Assembly (NCBI RefSeq): GCF_019956415.1
Contig: NZ_JAHBDK010000010.1
Location: 100,051 to 164,050, forward strand
Direction: 5' to 3'
Origin: Pseudomonas sp. GL-B-19
GTDB lineage: Bacteria; Pseudomonadota; Gammaproteobacteria; Pseudomonadales; Pseudomonadaceae
DNA length: 64,000 nt
Below the pieces are notes generated by a model. The model was given only the letters and a program-made list of their open reading frames with translations, searched no databases and had not been told where the DNA came from. This document shows positions 25,134-33,094 of this stretch, one piece after another; the stretch's first letter is position 1; each line of letters starts with the position of its first letter. Position numbers and translations under genes: made by a program.

Positions 25134-25811
25134 TCAACTGCGAATGAATGCCCACAGATCGGCGTTCAACCTGTCGATCGCTACCTTGAAGTCCTGAGCG
25201 GTGATCTTCTGGCTTTCATTTTCCAGGGTAGTGCCGAACACTTTGCGCACGACTTTGGCTACGGTCTGGTTGGTTCTCGCATCGATTATCTCGGCCTCGA
25301 TGAACAAAGTGCTGTCCTGATCGCGGTGGCCGGTGGCGGCCTGTGTTGCCCCGATCACGGCGGCGACCGGCACCACTTCATACCATTTCATCCCTTGGTT
25401 TTCGGCATTCACCCCGGTGATCGCCGCACGCATCAGCAGGGGTTTGGAGCCCGCCGGCGCAGCACTGGTGTTAGTCACCTCGCGGTATTTCTGACCCAGA
25501 GTGCTTTTGGCCTTACTGGTCATGTAGCTCTGGATATCCGTCAGCGTTTGCTGGCTGACCCGCTCATCGGGCTTGGGCGCGGGATAGAGCTCCAGTTTGT
25601 TGAATACCACGGTGTCATAGGCATTCGGGTTCCACGACGGACTGACCCAACGCATGGCTGTGCCGCCGCTCGGCGTTTCGACCTGCTGCAAATTGTTGTA
25701 GTTGGACAGGTAGCCCGAGTATTGCTCGGTTTCAGTGACTTTCGATACGCAGCCGGTCAATAACAAGCTGCTCAGTGCGGCACCCGTTATCCATTTGTGC
25801 GAGAGGCTCAT
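25134..25811 (-). CDS. DUF3313 lipoprotein
   Basis: A 225-residue lipoprotein: signal MSLSHKWITGAALSSLLLTG with the lipobox cysteine next (Cys21), then YSGYLSNYNNLQQVETPSGG, typical of the DUF3313 family, and RDQDSTLFIEAEIIDARTNQ. Function is unknown; family members are outer-membrane-anchored and often lie beside DUF1254 or phospholipid and sterol-type genes. AAGGAGTACC precedes the ATG. It is the first of three consecutive lipoprotein genes, 151 bases downstream of DUF1254 copy 2. Confidence 0.85.
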   Translation of the reverse strand: MSLSHKWITGAALSSLLLTGCVSKVTETEQYSGYLSNYNNLQQVETPSGGTAMRWVSPSWNPNAYDTVVFNKLELYPAPKPDERVSQQTLTDIQSYMTSKAKSTLGQKYREVTNTSAAPAGSKPLLMRAAITGVNAENQGMKWYEVVPVAAVIGATQAATGHRDQDSTLFIEAEIIDARTNQTVAKVVRKVFGTTLENESQKITAQDFKVAIDRLNADLWAFIRS

Positions 25812-25922
25812 ATAACGGTACTCCTTGAGGGATGTGTTCCTGAATGTACTTTATTCAAGGTCAGACCTTGTGGCCTCAGCCCTTTCGGCAATAGGGCCAC
25901 TGGATCTCAGCCTGAGCAATCG

Positions 25923-25952
25923 AACGACTGCTTGCCAACTGCAAGCAGTCGC
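25923..25952 (-). terminator. Hairpin after DUF1254 copy 2
   Basis: GACTGCTTGC and GCAAGCAGTC form a 10-bp perfect stem just beyond the DUF1254 stop. It has no strong T-run, so it is perhaps an attenuating or mRNA-stabilising hairpin. A degraded copy is in the remnant near 20770. Confidence 0.45.
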
Positions 25953-25962
25953 AAGCGTCGCG

Positions 25963-27444
25963 TTACTTCGATGCCACCACTGCCGGCGGCTGCCAGCTGC
26001 CCGCGCCAGCGGGAAGAATTGAAGGCGGCGTGGCCTTCGGCCAATAGAGGCGCATCACCAGATAGGCCGAGTCGTCAGGCGCCGGCAACCAGTTGGACTC
26101 CTTGGTCTTGCCCGGCGAATCCTTCTGGATGTACAGCGTCAGTGAGCCATCCGCGTTCTTCTTCATGGCCGACAGCATCGGCGAATTGATCAGGTAGCGG
26201 TTGATCGGATTCTTGATCAGCAGTTGGCTCTTGCCGTCGTACATGGTTACCGACCAGAAGGCATTGACTGGCGGCAGTTTGCCGGCGGCGAAGGTGAGCG
26301 TGTAGTTGTGCTTGCCGGTATCCAACGTCTGGCCTTTGCCATCGGTACGCGTAATGGGGTACATCGCCTCGGCGGCGTCATTGCCGTACAGACCAGCCTT
26401 CGCGGCGCCAGAACGCATCAGCCAGTCGCCTTTGTAGAACGCCTGGTCGCCGAAGAACGCGCCGACGCTCCAGCCGTTGATATTCTTCATTCCGCTCGAG
26501 AGGAACTTGTCGACCTGCTCGTCGCCGGCCTTCATCCCGAGCAGGACCACGGCCTTGTGCTCGAGCGAGAGGTCTTTGAATTCGAAGTTCCGACCGGGGC
26601 CTACACCGATGCTGGCCAGCTTCGCCCGGATCTCCTTGTCCTCCGCTGATGGCGGCACATACTGCAGCGCCGCCGACAGGTACTCGAAGAAGTTGGCCTT
26701 GATGCCTTCCGTGGTAGCCGGCACGAAAGCAATCTTCGGCGCGGTGGGCGGCGCAGGTTGATGGAGGAAGGCGGACAGCGGCTGGATCTTGTAGCCCACC
26801 TGCACCTTCTCGACATTTGGCATGTCGGCCGGATTGAACAACTGGGTCCGGATCAGTGTCAGCGCGAAGGGGGTCGTAGAGCTGAACACCTTCTCGATGC
26901 CTGGAGGTGTCACCCCCTTCCAGTCGGGGCCTGAAATTAGATAGTTCCCGGGAGCGCTGGCAGTTGCCCGGCTCCCGATGTAACCGTAGTTATAGGTGTT
27001 GCCGTCGATCATTTGAACCGCGTAGTAGCGTTTTTTGGAGACGGCCGGCACGGTGATTACGAGCGGCTCTGCACGCAGGTCGGCCCAGAGAAAGGAGTAC
27101 GGCGTGTCGCTGTTGGGTGTAATGATGGCGGTGTCAGCCGGTGTCGCGACCTGATGATCGTTGTGCAGCTGGTTGAAGGGGGCCTTGAACTGGCTGGACT
27201 TGGAATCCACCGCGAATTCGTTCATCACGGCGTAGTTCATGACCAGCGGCAAGCCGTAGATAAAGCCTTCCTCGGCGATCGCCTTGGTTTGCTCCAGACT
27301 CGGCGCGGAAACGCCCTTGGCCGCATCCGCCTTGTCTGCCTGCGCGATCGGATCGTTCTTGCTCGCACACCCCGTGAAAAGCGTTGAACCTACGACGACG
27401 ACCGCCGCAGCCATTGTCCAGCTACTGTGAGACTTCCTGTTCAT
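25963..27444 (-). CDS. DUF1254/DUF1214 lipoprotein, copy 2
   Basis: A 493-residue paralogue of 21030-22448, but with a lipoprotein signal (MNRKSHSSWTMAAA..., lipobox FTGC near residue 25) instead of a cleavable Sec signal. DUF1254 (EEGFIYGLPLVMNYAVMNEF, TPNSDTPYSFLWADL) and DUF1214 (NAFWSVTMYDGKSQLLIKNP, MRLYWPKA) are complete. The start at 27444 follows GAGGTG; longer frames upstream lack a ribosome site. It lies 92 bases downstream of a FadL-type channel. A soluble and a membrane-anchored version of the same domain in one region suggests related but separate roles. Confidence 0.88.
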   Translation of the reverse strand: MNRKSHSSWTMAAAVVVVGSTLFTGCASKNDPIAQADKADAAKGVSAPSLEQTKAIAEEGFIYGLPLVMNYAVMNEFAVDSKSSQFKAPFNQLHNDHQVATPADTAIITPNSDTPYSFLWADLRAEPLVITVPAVSKKRYYAVQMIDGNTYNYGYIGSRATASAPGNYLISGPDWKGVTPPGIEKVFSSTTPFALTLIRTQLFNPADMPNVEKVQVGYKIQPLSAFLHQPAPPTAPKIAFVPATTEGIKANFFEYLSAALQYVPPSAEDKEIRAKLASIGVGPGRNFEFKDLSLEHKAVVLLGMKAGDEQVDKFLSSGMKNINGWSVGAFFGDQAFYKGDWLMRSGAAKAGLYGNDAAEAMYPITRTDGKGQTLDTGKHNYTLTFAAGKLPPVNAFWSVTMYDGKSQLLIKNPINRYLINSPMLSAMKKNADGSLTLYIQKDSPGKTKESNWLPAPDDSAYLVMRLYWPKATPPSILPAGAGSWQPPAVVASK

Positions 27445-27536
27445 TTCCACCTCGTTAGTTTTGTGCAAGCTGGCGTCGTGAGTATTCATGTCCACGGTTA
27501 AGTAATCTGAAGACCTGAAACCCTCGCCGATTTTTT

Positions 27537-28814
27537 TCAATAGCGCCAAGTCATGTTGGCGGTCAGGGCTTGAATCCAGGCGTTGTCGAATTCGCCTGAT
27601 ACACGATTGCCAGACAGAGATTTTTGCTGATCGACTGGCATGTCCCCCATCCACACCGTGACCCAACTGAAATTCACGTCTGTCTCTTTATTCAGCGAAT
27701 AAGTAAAGCCTGTGGCGAAGCGCCAGGCGGCGCCCATGGGCACGGTGGGCGTACGATTACCGTCGGACACAGCGGACGTGTCATAGGCGACACCGAAATC
27801 CCAGACCCAGTCCTGGTTCATCTGGTATTGAGCGCCAAGCGCCAATTGATACGTGTCTTTGTAATGCGCATCGATTGAAGCGGCCCGGGAACCGGTTCTG
27901 GACGTGTCTACGTCAATGCCGATGTCGCCGAATTTCGACCAATCCTGCCAATTGACCGAGGCCAGAAAAGCCCATTGCGTATCCAGTTGCTGGTACAGGC
28001 TGAGGGTCGCCGTTTGCGGTACTTTCAGGTCGATCTTGGTATTGAGGCTGTTGAGGCGACTCACCAACGGAGCACTGCTCTTCACATCCAGGCGATCCTC
28101 GAAGTCGAGGTCAACCTGACTGGTGTAAGCCAGGCCAATCCGGGTACCGGGCTTTGGGGCATAAATCACGCCTGCGTTGGCGCCGTAACCCCAGGTGCTG
28201 TCCCGGTATTTGTATTGGCCGTCACCCCGTTGTGTCAGTCCGAGCGGAGCCTGATCGATGGCGGCTTCGCTCTTCAGCGTCCCGTACATGGCTTTCAGTC
28301 CGACGCCGACGGACCATTGATCGTTGAAGCGATAGGCGACACTGGGTACCAGTGACAGTCCCGCAATGCTCGCGTTCTGCACGAAATAACGGCCGGACCA
28401 GTCGTTGTCGTAGTTTTCCGCGAGGCCGAAATCGCCATAGGAGCCGAAGCCGACGGACCACCGATCATCCAGTTGATGGCTGATGAAGAAACTGCCGCCC
28501 GGTATGGGATTGAGCGCGTTACCGCTGCCAGTGCCCGGCACATTGGTTTCACTGTCCCGATCAAACGATAAGTCACCAAAAAGAACCTGGGCGCCAGCGG
28601 AGATCTGTGTTCCGCTGAGGTAACTCAAGCCTGCGGGGTTGCTGGCGATGGTCGAAGGGCCTTGTGCCCGGGCCGCTGCACCGGCATTGGCCAGTCCGAC
28701 GTTGTCGGTGGCGATTTCGTACAACATAAGGCCACCTGCAACACTGTGGCCACTGGTAAAGAGTGTCAGCACACCAAGAACAGTAATCGACAACACACTT
28801 TTATTTAATGGCAT
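27537..28814 (-). CDS. FadL/OmpP1/TodX family outer-membrane transporter
   Basis: A 425-residue outer-membrane barrel. The signal peptide ends HSVA-GG; the mature N-terminus GLMLYEIATDNVGLANAGAA and the STIASNPAGLSYL motif are diagnostic of FadL, where this plug segment gates passage of hydrophobic compounds (long-chain fatty acids, aromatic hydrocarbons). Further strands follow (WSVGFGSYGDFGLAENYDND, YQLALGAQYQMNQDWVW) and the protein ends MTWRY with an aromatic terminus. A GAGAGGG ribosome site precedes the ATG. It is first in the minus-strand series FadL - DUF1254 - DUF3313 - lipoproteins, downstream of an AraC-type regulator. Confidence 0.9.
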   Translation of the reverse strand: MPLNKSVLSITVLGVLTLFTSGHSVAGGLMLYEIATDNVGLANAGAAARAQGPSTIASNPAGLSYLSGTQISAGAQVLFGDLSFDRDSETNVPGTGSGNALNPIPGGSFFISHQLDDRWSVGFGSYGDFGLAENYDNDWSGRYFVQNASIAGLSLVPSVAYRFNDQWSVGVGLKAMYGTLKSEAAIDQAPLGLTQRGDGQYKYRDSTWGYGANAGVIYAPKPGTRIGLAYTSQVDLDFEDRLDVKSSAPLVSRLNSLNTKIDLKVPQTATLSLYQQLDTQWAFLASVNWQDWSKFGDIGIDVDTSRTGSRAASIDAHYKDTYQLALGAQYQMNQDWVWDFGVAYDTSAVSDGNRTPTVPMGAAWRFATGFTYSLNKETDVNFSWVTVWMGDMPVDQQKSLSGNRVSGEFDNAWIQALTANMTWRY

Positions 28815-29099
28815 GAAATCCCTCTCTTCAGATCACTCAATCGATATCGCTTAGATCGCCACAAGGCCGGGGCGCCGTCTTTTACTCATGCGGCTTTCTT
28901 GAGTATCTGCGCGGAACTCCGACCGCAGGTGCAACTAATCGCCAGCCTCATGAACAGCACAAGAAACCGAAGATCAGCTTTGCAGCCAGCCTGTTGTTGC
29001 GTTCACTTTACGGCAATCATCAGAAAGGCATCTTGCATTTGCGGACACCGACGTGCGGTATGGGTGTATGGAAATTGTTGAATCAACCCTCAATGGAGG

Positions 29100-30128
29100 C
29101 TACCCCAGTTCATCTCTCCAATGCTGTGGTGACGTATTTGTCCACGTTTTGAACGCACGGGAGAAGGCGTTTGGATCCTGGTATTGAAGGGTCTGAGAGA
29201 TTATGGATATCGGCAAATCCGTATCTTTCAAGAGCTGCCGCGCGAAGTTGCTTCTGGAATCGGCGATGAGTTCTCTCAGGTGAGAACCTTCCGCATCCAG
29301 TCGGCGTCGCAGCGTTCTTTCATTCAATGAGAATTGACTGGCGATGTGCTTGGAGTTTGCCTGGCCTTTCAATAATAGAGCGTATGTCTGGCTCTTTATT
29401 TTTTCTGAAATCGTCAAATGTGACGTGGCGGTCGAAATAGCCAGTTTAAGCAGATGGTGTAAGCGTGGATTCGCCGTACATTGAACTTGCCGGAGTTGCT
29501 GATTGTTTATTACAAGTCCGGAGATGCTTGCATTGAACTGAATGTTACAGCGAAATCTTCTGACGTACGGGGTGATGTCTGATGGCTTGCGATATGAAAA
29601 CTGCACGCGAACTGGCGTCCAGTTAGCGCCTAATAAGGTCCGCAGCATTTTGAGGCCAACCATGACGGCAGTGTCAACAAGTAATGATTGATTGGGCAGG
29701 TCGTGGCGATAAATGACATATCCCAACAAACTGTGTTGGCCCGCCAAGGGAAGAAGGAGTGGGGTCGCGCCACGATCATAGAGACAGGCATGCCCGACCA
29801 GGTCGTTCAATGCGTCGCCTGGTGAAGTCGCGAGACGCATAAGCTGACCCACCGGCCCCAATTTATCCAGCGAAAAGCGCTCACCGATCAGCAGGCCAAT
29901 ATGGGGGCACTGAGTGTGTTCGAATGCCGTTTTGAACAGGCGAGCAACGTCCATGTAGGCGAGGTGGTTGTCTTCATTTGTAAATTGCTCAAGGCTGATA
30001 CCGGCGTCTTTAAAAACGCTTCGCGAGGAACCCCCTATCGCGTCAACTACTTCCGAGAAGCTACGGAATGGGCTTGTACTAATTTCTCCAGGCCCGCCCA
30101 TTCTTAAAGATAATTTTTTGGAGGGCAT
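29100..30128 (-). CDS. AraC-family transcriptional regulator (OruR/ArgR-like architecture)
   Basis: A 342-residue regulator. Residues about 25-215 match the arabinose-binding-like N-terminal domain (PF12625: CPHIGLLIGERFSLDKLGPV). Residues about 245-340 are the double HTH of AraC proteins (HIASQFSLNERTLRRRLDAE, then ISIISQTLQYQDPNAFSRAF). Regulators of this shape commonly sense lipids or hydrophobic carbon sources and activate adjacent genes, which fits the FadL gene 285 bases downstream on the same strand (inference). The intervening gap has no gene and probably contains the FadL promoter. Confidence 0.85.
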   Translation of the reverse strand: MPSKKLSLRMGGPGEISTSPFRSFSEVVDAIGGSSRSVFKDAGISLEQFTNEDNHLAYMDVARLFKTAFEHTQCPHIGLLIGERFSLDKLGPVGQLMRLATSPGDALNDLVGHACLYDRGATPLLLPLAGQHSLLGYVIYRHDLPNQSLLVDTAVMVGLKMLRTLLGANWTPVRVQFSYRKPSDITPYVRRFRCNIQFNASISGLVINNQQLRQVQCTANPRLHHLLKLAISTATSHLTISEKIKSQTYALLLKGQANSKHIASQFSLNERTLRRRLDAEGSHLRELIADSRSNFARQLLKDTDLPISIISQTLQYQDPNAFSRAFKTWTNTSPQHWRDELG

Positions 30129-30953
30129 ATTAGCTCGCTATCATTCCTGAAATTGGCGCATTGGCCACGCTGACGAACGTCTGACACATGACGAGCAAAA
30201 GAGCGTAGCGCTCATGAACCAGCGCTTGACACCTCGCGGCCGTTCTGCGCCGCCCTCAGTCCTTGGGCCGAATCATCGAATACACGAGTCGTGTGCATTA
30301 ATTGCATCCAAAAATACATAATATTGAATACGCTGCTTTTAGCACGGATGCGCTTTTTTTTAAATGGTCCATAGATACTATGCTCCACCCTAATAGCCGC
30401 TTCCATACATCGAGGAAGTTAGGTTAGAGGGTATTCTTCTGGTGTTTTTGTTCCGATATGCTCAGGGTAAACAGGTCTTGACTAGCGACGTGCCATTGCC
30501 GCGTGAGGTGCTCGAAGCTTCATTGGATCTCATCCGCTAAAAAGTATGCTTGTCCTCACTCATGAATATTGTTGGTTTCAATTGTATATAGGCGATGCAT
30601 TGGTGACCGGCTGCCTCCCACTCGGACTGTGTGTAAATGCAGCAGCCTGGTCGGGCGACGCGAACATGCACTTGGTCAAAAATAAAAATGAAGTGAAGCC
30701 AACAGGGGGAATGGGCCCCCTTTTTTCTGGATTAGCAAGGAGACTGTCCGCGCGCAAGGGTTGCAGCTTGCCGGCGCTTTGGGAGCGCAGATGTGTCCGA
30801 TGTCGTTTATCTGCGAAGACCGCTATTGGCCGATATCAGCCAGAACAGACACGATTTTTCCCGAAAGCTTAGAAATCATGCACGCCCATGCGGACTTACT
30901 ACATATCCCTCTGTGGCGAAGAACTACCCTCCCCCCGCTACAGAAGGTCGTGC
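30129..30953. other. Long intergenic region with possible gene relic and terminator
   Basis: These 825 bases hold no gene I can defend. From about 30404 to 30540 a plus-strand frame without a start reads smoothly to GKQVLTSDVPLPREVLEASL and a stop, possibly the C-terminal scrap of a lost protein. At 30704-30727 AGGGG...CCCCT followed by TTTTTT is a plus-strand terminator with no obvious gene before it. The right end is the 3' flank of DUF6124 copy 2. Confidence 0.4.
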
Positions 30954-31322
30954 TTACTCCTTCAGCTCAACCTTATCCAACGCTTGATTCACCGCCAATT
31001 CCCCCAACATCACCACTTGCGTAATCCCCAGCAGGGTCTTGCGGTGTGAGTTCTCCAGTAACGCCGCAAAATTGCTGAGCATGGTGGTGGCCGAGCCCAG
31101 TGACTCGCTGGCGTTGGCCAGCAGGGATTCGGTGTCGTACTTCGGGTTGGCGAGGAACATGGGTTCGGGTTCGGGTTCGTGGTTACTGGCCATGATTTGG
31201 GCCGCCGGGTTGAGGTAATGGTCGAGGGCGCGTTCAGCCGCTTCGTGGAATTTTTTGGAATCGAGGGATTCGTAGGGGGATGCCGGATCGGTTTGATCAT
31301 GGCGAAACTCCTGATTGTTCAT
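30954..31322 (-). CDS. DUF6124 family protein, copy 2 (relocated start)
   Basis: A 122-residue near-identical paralogue of 6541-6903. Compared with copy 1, 22 bases are missing just after the ancestral start ATGATCAAACC, putting that ATG (with its GGAG site) out of frame. The conserved frame is instead open back to ATG 31322, so the new N-terminus MNNQEFRH is read from the former leader and ribosome site. There is only a weak AGG-containing site before this ATG. The body also has two extra residues (EPEPEP). It is either a functional gene with a newly evolved start or an early pseudogene; lack of stops favours function. Confidence 0.68.
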   Translation of the reverse strand: MNNQEFRHDQTDPASPYESLDSKKFHEAAERALDHYLNPAAQIMASNHEPEPEPMFLANPKYDTESLLANASESLGSATTMLSNFAALLENSHRKTLLGITQVVMLGELAVNQALDKVELKE

Positions 31323-31344
31323 TAGGAGTTACCTGCATCACTTG

Positions 31345-31520
31345 CAGATGATGGGTGGCAGCTATGTGCGGGTCTGCAAGACCGGGAAACCAGGAACCCG
31401 GCAGACCGAGGTCTCCCGCACAAAGCCGCCATTTCGCGGACATAAACGAGCGTCCTTTGACAGGGCTATGCGACTGGTATTCCGGCGGGCTTGCAGACCC
31501 GATCACTGATGAGCAGTGAC
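31345..31520 (-). ncRNA. Structured leader RNA, C4-antisense-like, copy 2
   Basis: Minus strand, upstream of DUF6124 copy 2: hairpin CACTG/CAGTG (31504-31518), then CGGGTCTGCAAG (31490-31501) pairing perfectly over 12 bp with CTTGCAGACCCG (31369-31380). The stem differs in sequence from copy 1 yet keeps pairing, good evidence for an RNA structure. The sequence upstream of it (31530-31720) is also shared with copy 1 and probably holds the promoter. Confidence 0.5.
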
Positions 31521-31710
31521 AGGAATCAAGTTACTGGTGGGCACCTGGACGCACAAGCCGGCGGATTCTGTCTTACCCGTAGGCGATGGCGCAAGGTGTT
31601 GTAGCCTTTGAGTGGTAACAGGGGGCTTCGTTTAAACAGGCAGGATTTTTGTTGTTTAAGCGTCGGTAAACAGAGGGAAATTACTCACTGCGTCAGTCAA
31701 ACGTAATCCA

Positions 31711-31735
31711 TGTGGGAGCGAGCCTGCTCCTACAG
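31711..31735. repeat. Single short REP
   Basis: TGTGGGAGCGAGCCTGCTCC followed by TACAG is a compact REP of the GTGGGAGCGAGC class. Confidence 0.65.
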
Positions 31736-31797
31736 GGTTTTGTGTTTTATCTGGGGGTATTGGGAGGGCATGAACATGCCCTGCCCGCCCTGTTCAG

Positions 31798-32013
31798 TCA
31801 CTTCTTGTTGGCTGCCAAATAATACGCAACCAAAGCATTGGCATGGCCATGCCCCAGACCGTGTTCAGTCTTCAACCAGGCCACCATTTCCATGTGCTTC
31901 TTGCCGCTCACTGTTCCAAGCAGATTCAGCCAATGGCTGATGGGCTGACCGTACTTATTTTCAATTGAAGGGAAGTACGACGCTGGCCCTTTTACTTTTG
32001 TCTCTTCGCTCAT
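31798..32013 (-). CDS. DUF4287 domain protein
   Basis: A 71-residue protein starting MSEETKVKGPASYFPSIENK, with a predominantly helical DUF4287 core (QPISHWLNLLGTVSGKKHME, then EHGLGHGHANALVAYYL). AAGGGAG precedes the ATG at 32013. DUF4287 stands alone here; in other proteins it is fused to DUF5655. Function is unknown. It is a single gene between the DUF6124 repeat unit and the LysR gene. Confidence 0.78.
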   Translation of the reverse strand: MSEETKVKGPASYFPSIENKYGQPISHWLNLLGTVSGKKHMEMVAWLKTEHGLGHGHANALVAYYLAANKK

Positions 32014-32088
32014 GCTGCAAGCTCCCTTAAGCGCGACGGAGTGTCGGATAACGCTCCTTGTCGTCTCCAATAGATTGGACGCCGAACG

Positions 32089-32973
32089 CTATCCCAGCAA
32101 CAACCCCTGCTCCGCTTCACACAACCCCACCACATAATCCCAGACCACTCGCAGCCGCACCGATTTGTGCAGCTCGCGCCGGGTACTGATCCAGTAGCTG
32201 CGCTGGATGCTTTCATCCGGCAGCAACGGCACCAAATCCGCATCGGCGCTGGCCATGTAGCACGGCAACACGGCGATGCCCAACCCGGAACGCGCGGCCT
32301 GTTGTTGAGCGATGACGCTGGTGCTGTGGAACACTACTCGCGGGTTGCGGCAGAAACTGTTGAGGAACATCAGTTCCTGGCTGAACAGCAAGTCGTCGAC
32401 GTAGCCGATCCAGGCGTGACGACCGAGGTCTTCGCGAGTGTGCAACGGTGGGGAACGGTCAAGATACGCCTGGCTGGCGTAGAGCCCCAGGCGGTAGTCG
32501 GTGAGTTTGCGGGTGACCAGCATGTCGGCGGCCGGGCGTTCGAGGTGGATGCTGATTTCGGCTTCGCGGTTGAGGATGCTGACGAAGCGCGGCACCGCCA
32601 CCAGTTCCACTTCCAGCCCCGGATAGCGTTCGAACAAACCGTTCATGCGGCTGGCGAGGAACATGATGCCCAGCCCTTCCGTCACCCCGACGCGAATCTT
32701 GCCCAGTGGCGCGCTGGACTGGGTGATTTCTTCCTGGGCCAGCAGCGCTACGTTTTCCATCGCTTCGGCGTGTTTGAGCAGGGCTTCGCCGGCCGGGGTC
32801 ATTTCATAACCCTGGGCATGCTGGACGAACAGCGCCGTGCCGAGGCTCTTTTCGATGGCCTCAATGTGCCGGGCGACCGTGGCGTGGGTGGTGTTCAAAC
32901 GGCGGGCAGCGGTGAGCAAACGCCCGCTGCGCTGCAACTCGAGAAAAAACCGCAGGTCATTCCAGTCGAACAT
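32089..32973 (-). CDS. LysR-family regulator of the GMC oxidoreductase
   Basis: A 294-residue LysR regulator: N-terminal HTH (FDWNDLRFFLELQRSGRLLT, RRLNTTHATVARHIEAIEKS) and a C-terminal substrate-binding domain (GKIRVGVTEGLGIMFLASRM). The start MFDWND at 32973 follows AAGGA. It is divergent from the GMC oxidoreductase with about 120 bases between, so by the usual LysR rule it controls that gene and perhaps the transporter behind it. Confidence 0.85.
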   Translation of the reverse strand: MFDWNDLRFFLELQRSGRLLTAARRLNTTHATVARHIEAIEKSLGTALFVQHAQGYEMTPAGEALLKHAEAMENVALLAQEEITQSSAPLGKIRVGVTEGLGIMFLASRMNGLFERYPGLEVELVAVPRFVSILNREAEISIHLERPAADMLVTRKLTDYRLGLYASQAYLDRSPPLHTREDLGRHAWIGYVDDLLFSQELMFLNSFCRNPRVVFHSTSVIAQQQAARSGLGIAVLPCYMASADADLVPLLPDESIQRSYWISTRRELHKSVRLRVVWDYVVGLCEAEQGLLLG

Positions 32974-33094
32974 GATCCGTCCTTGAGGCAAGGCTGTTTA
33001 AAAACGCACAGCGGCTGCGCAAAAACTAACATTCTTTTGCCGAAAGCTAACAACTAGGATGACTGACAACAAGAACAACAATACGAGGTCAGGG

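Noticed and set aside
30546..30872. 108-codon frame considered as a toxin or small membrane protein gene
   Set aside because: A terminator hairpin lies inside it, there is no ribosome site, and no motif is recognisable.
31010..31300. Frame starting at the ancestral ATG of DUF6124 copy 2
   Set aside because: The 22-bp deletion puts it in a Ser/Thr/Pro/Arg-rich shadow frame; the conserved protein is read in the other frame.
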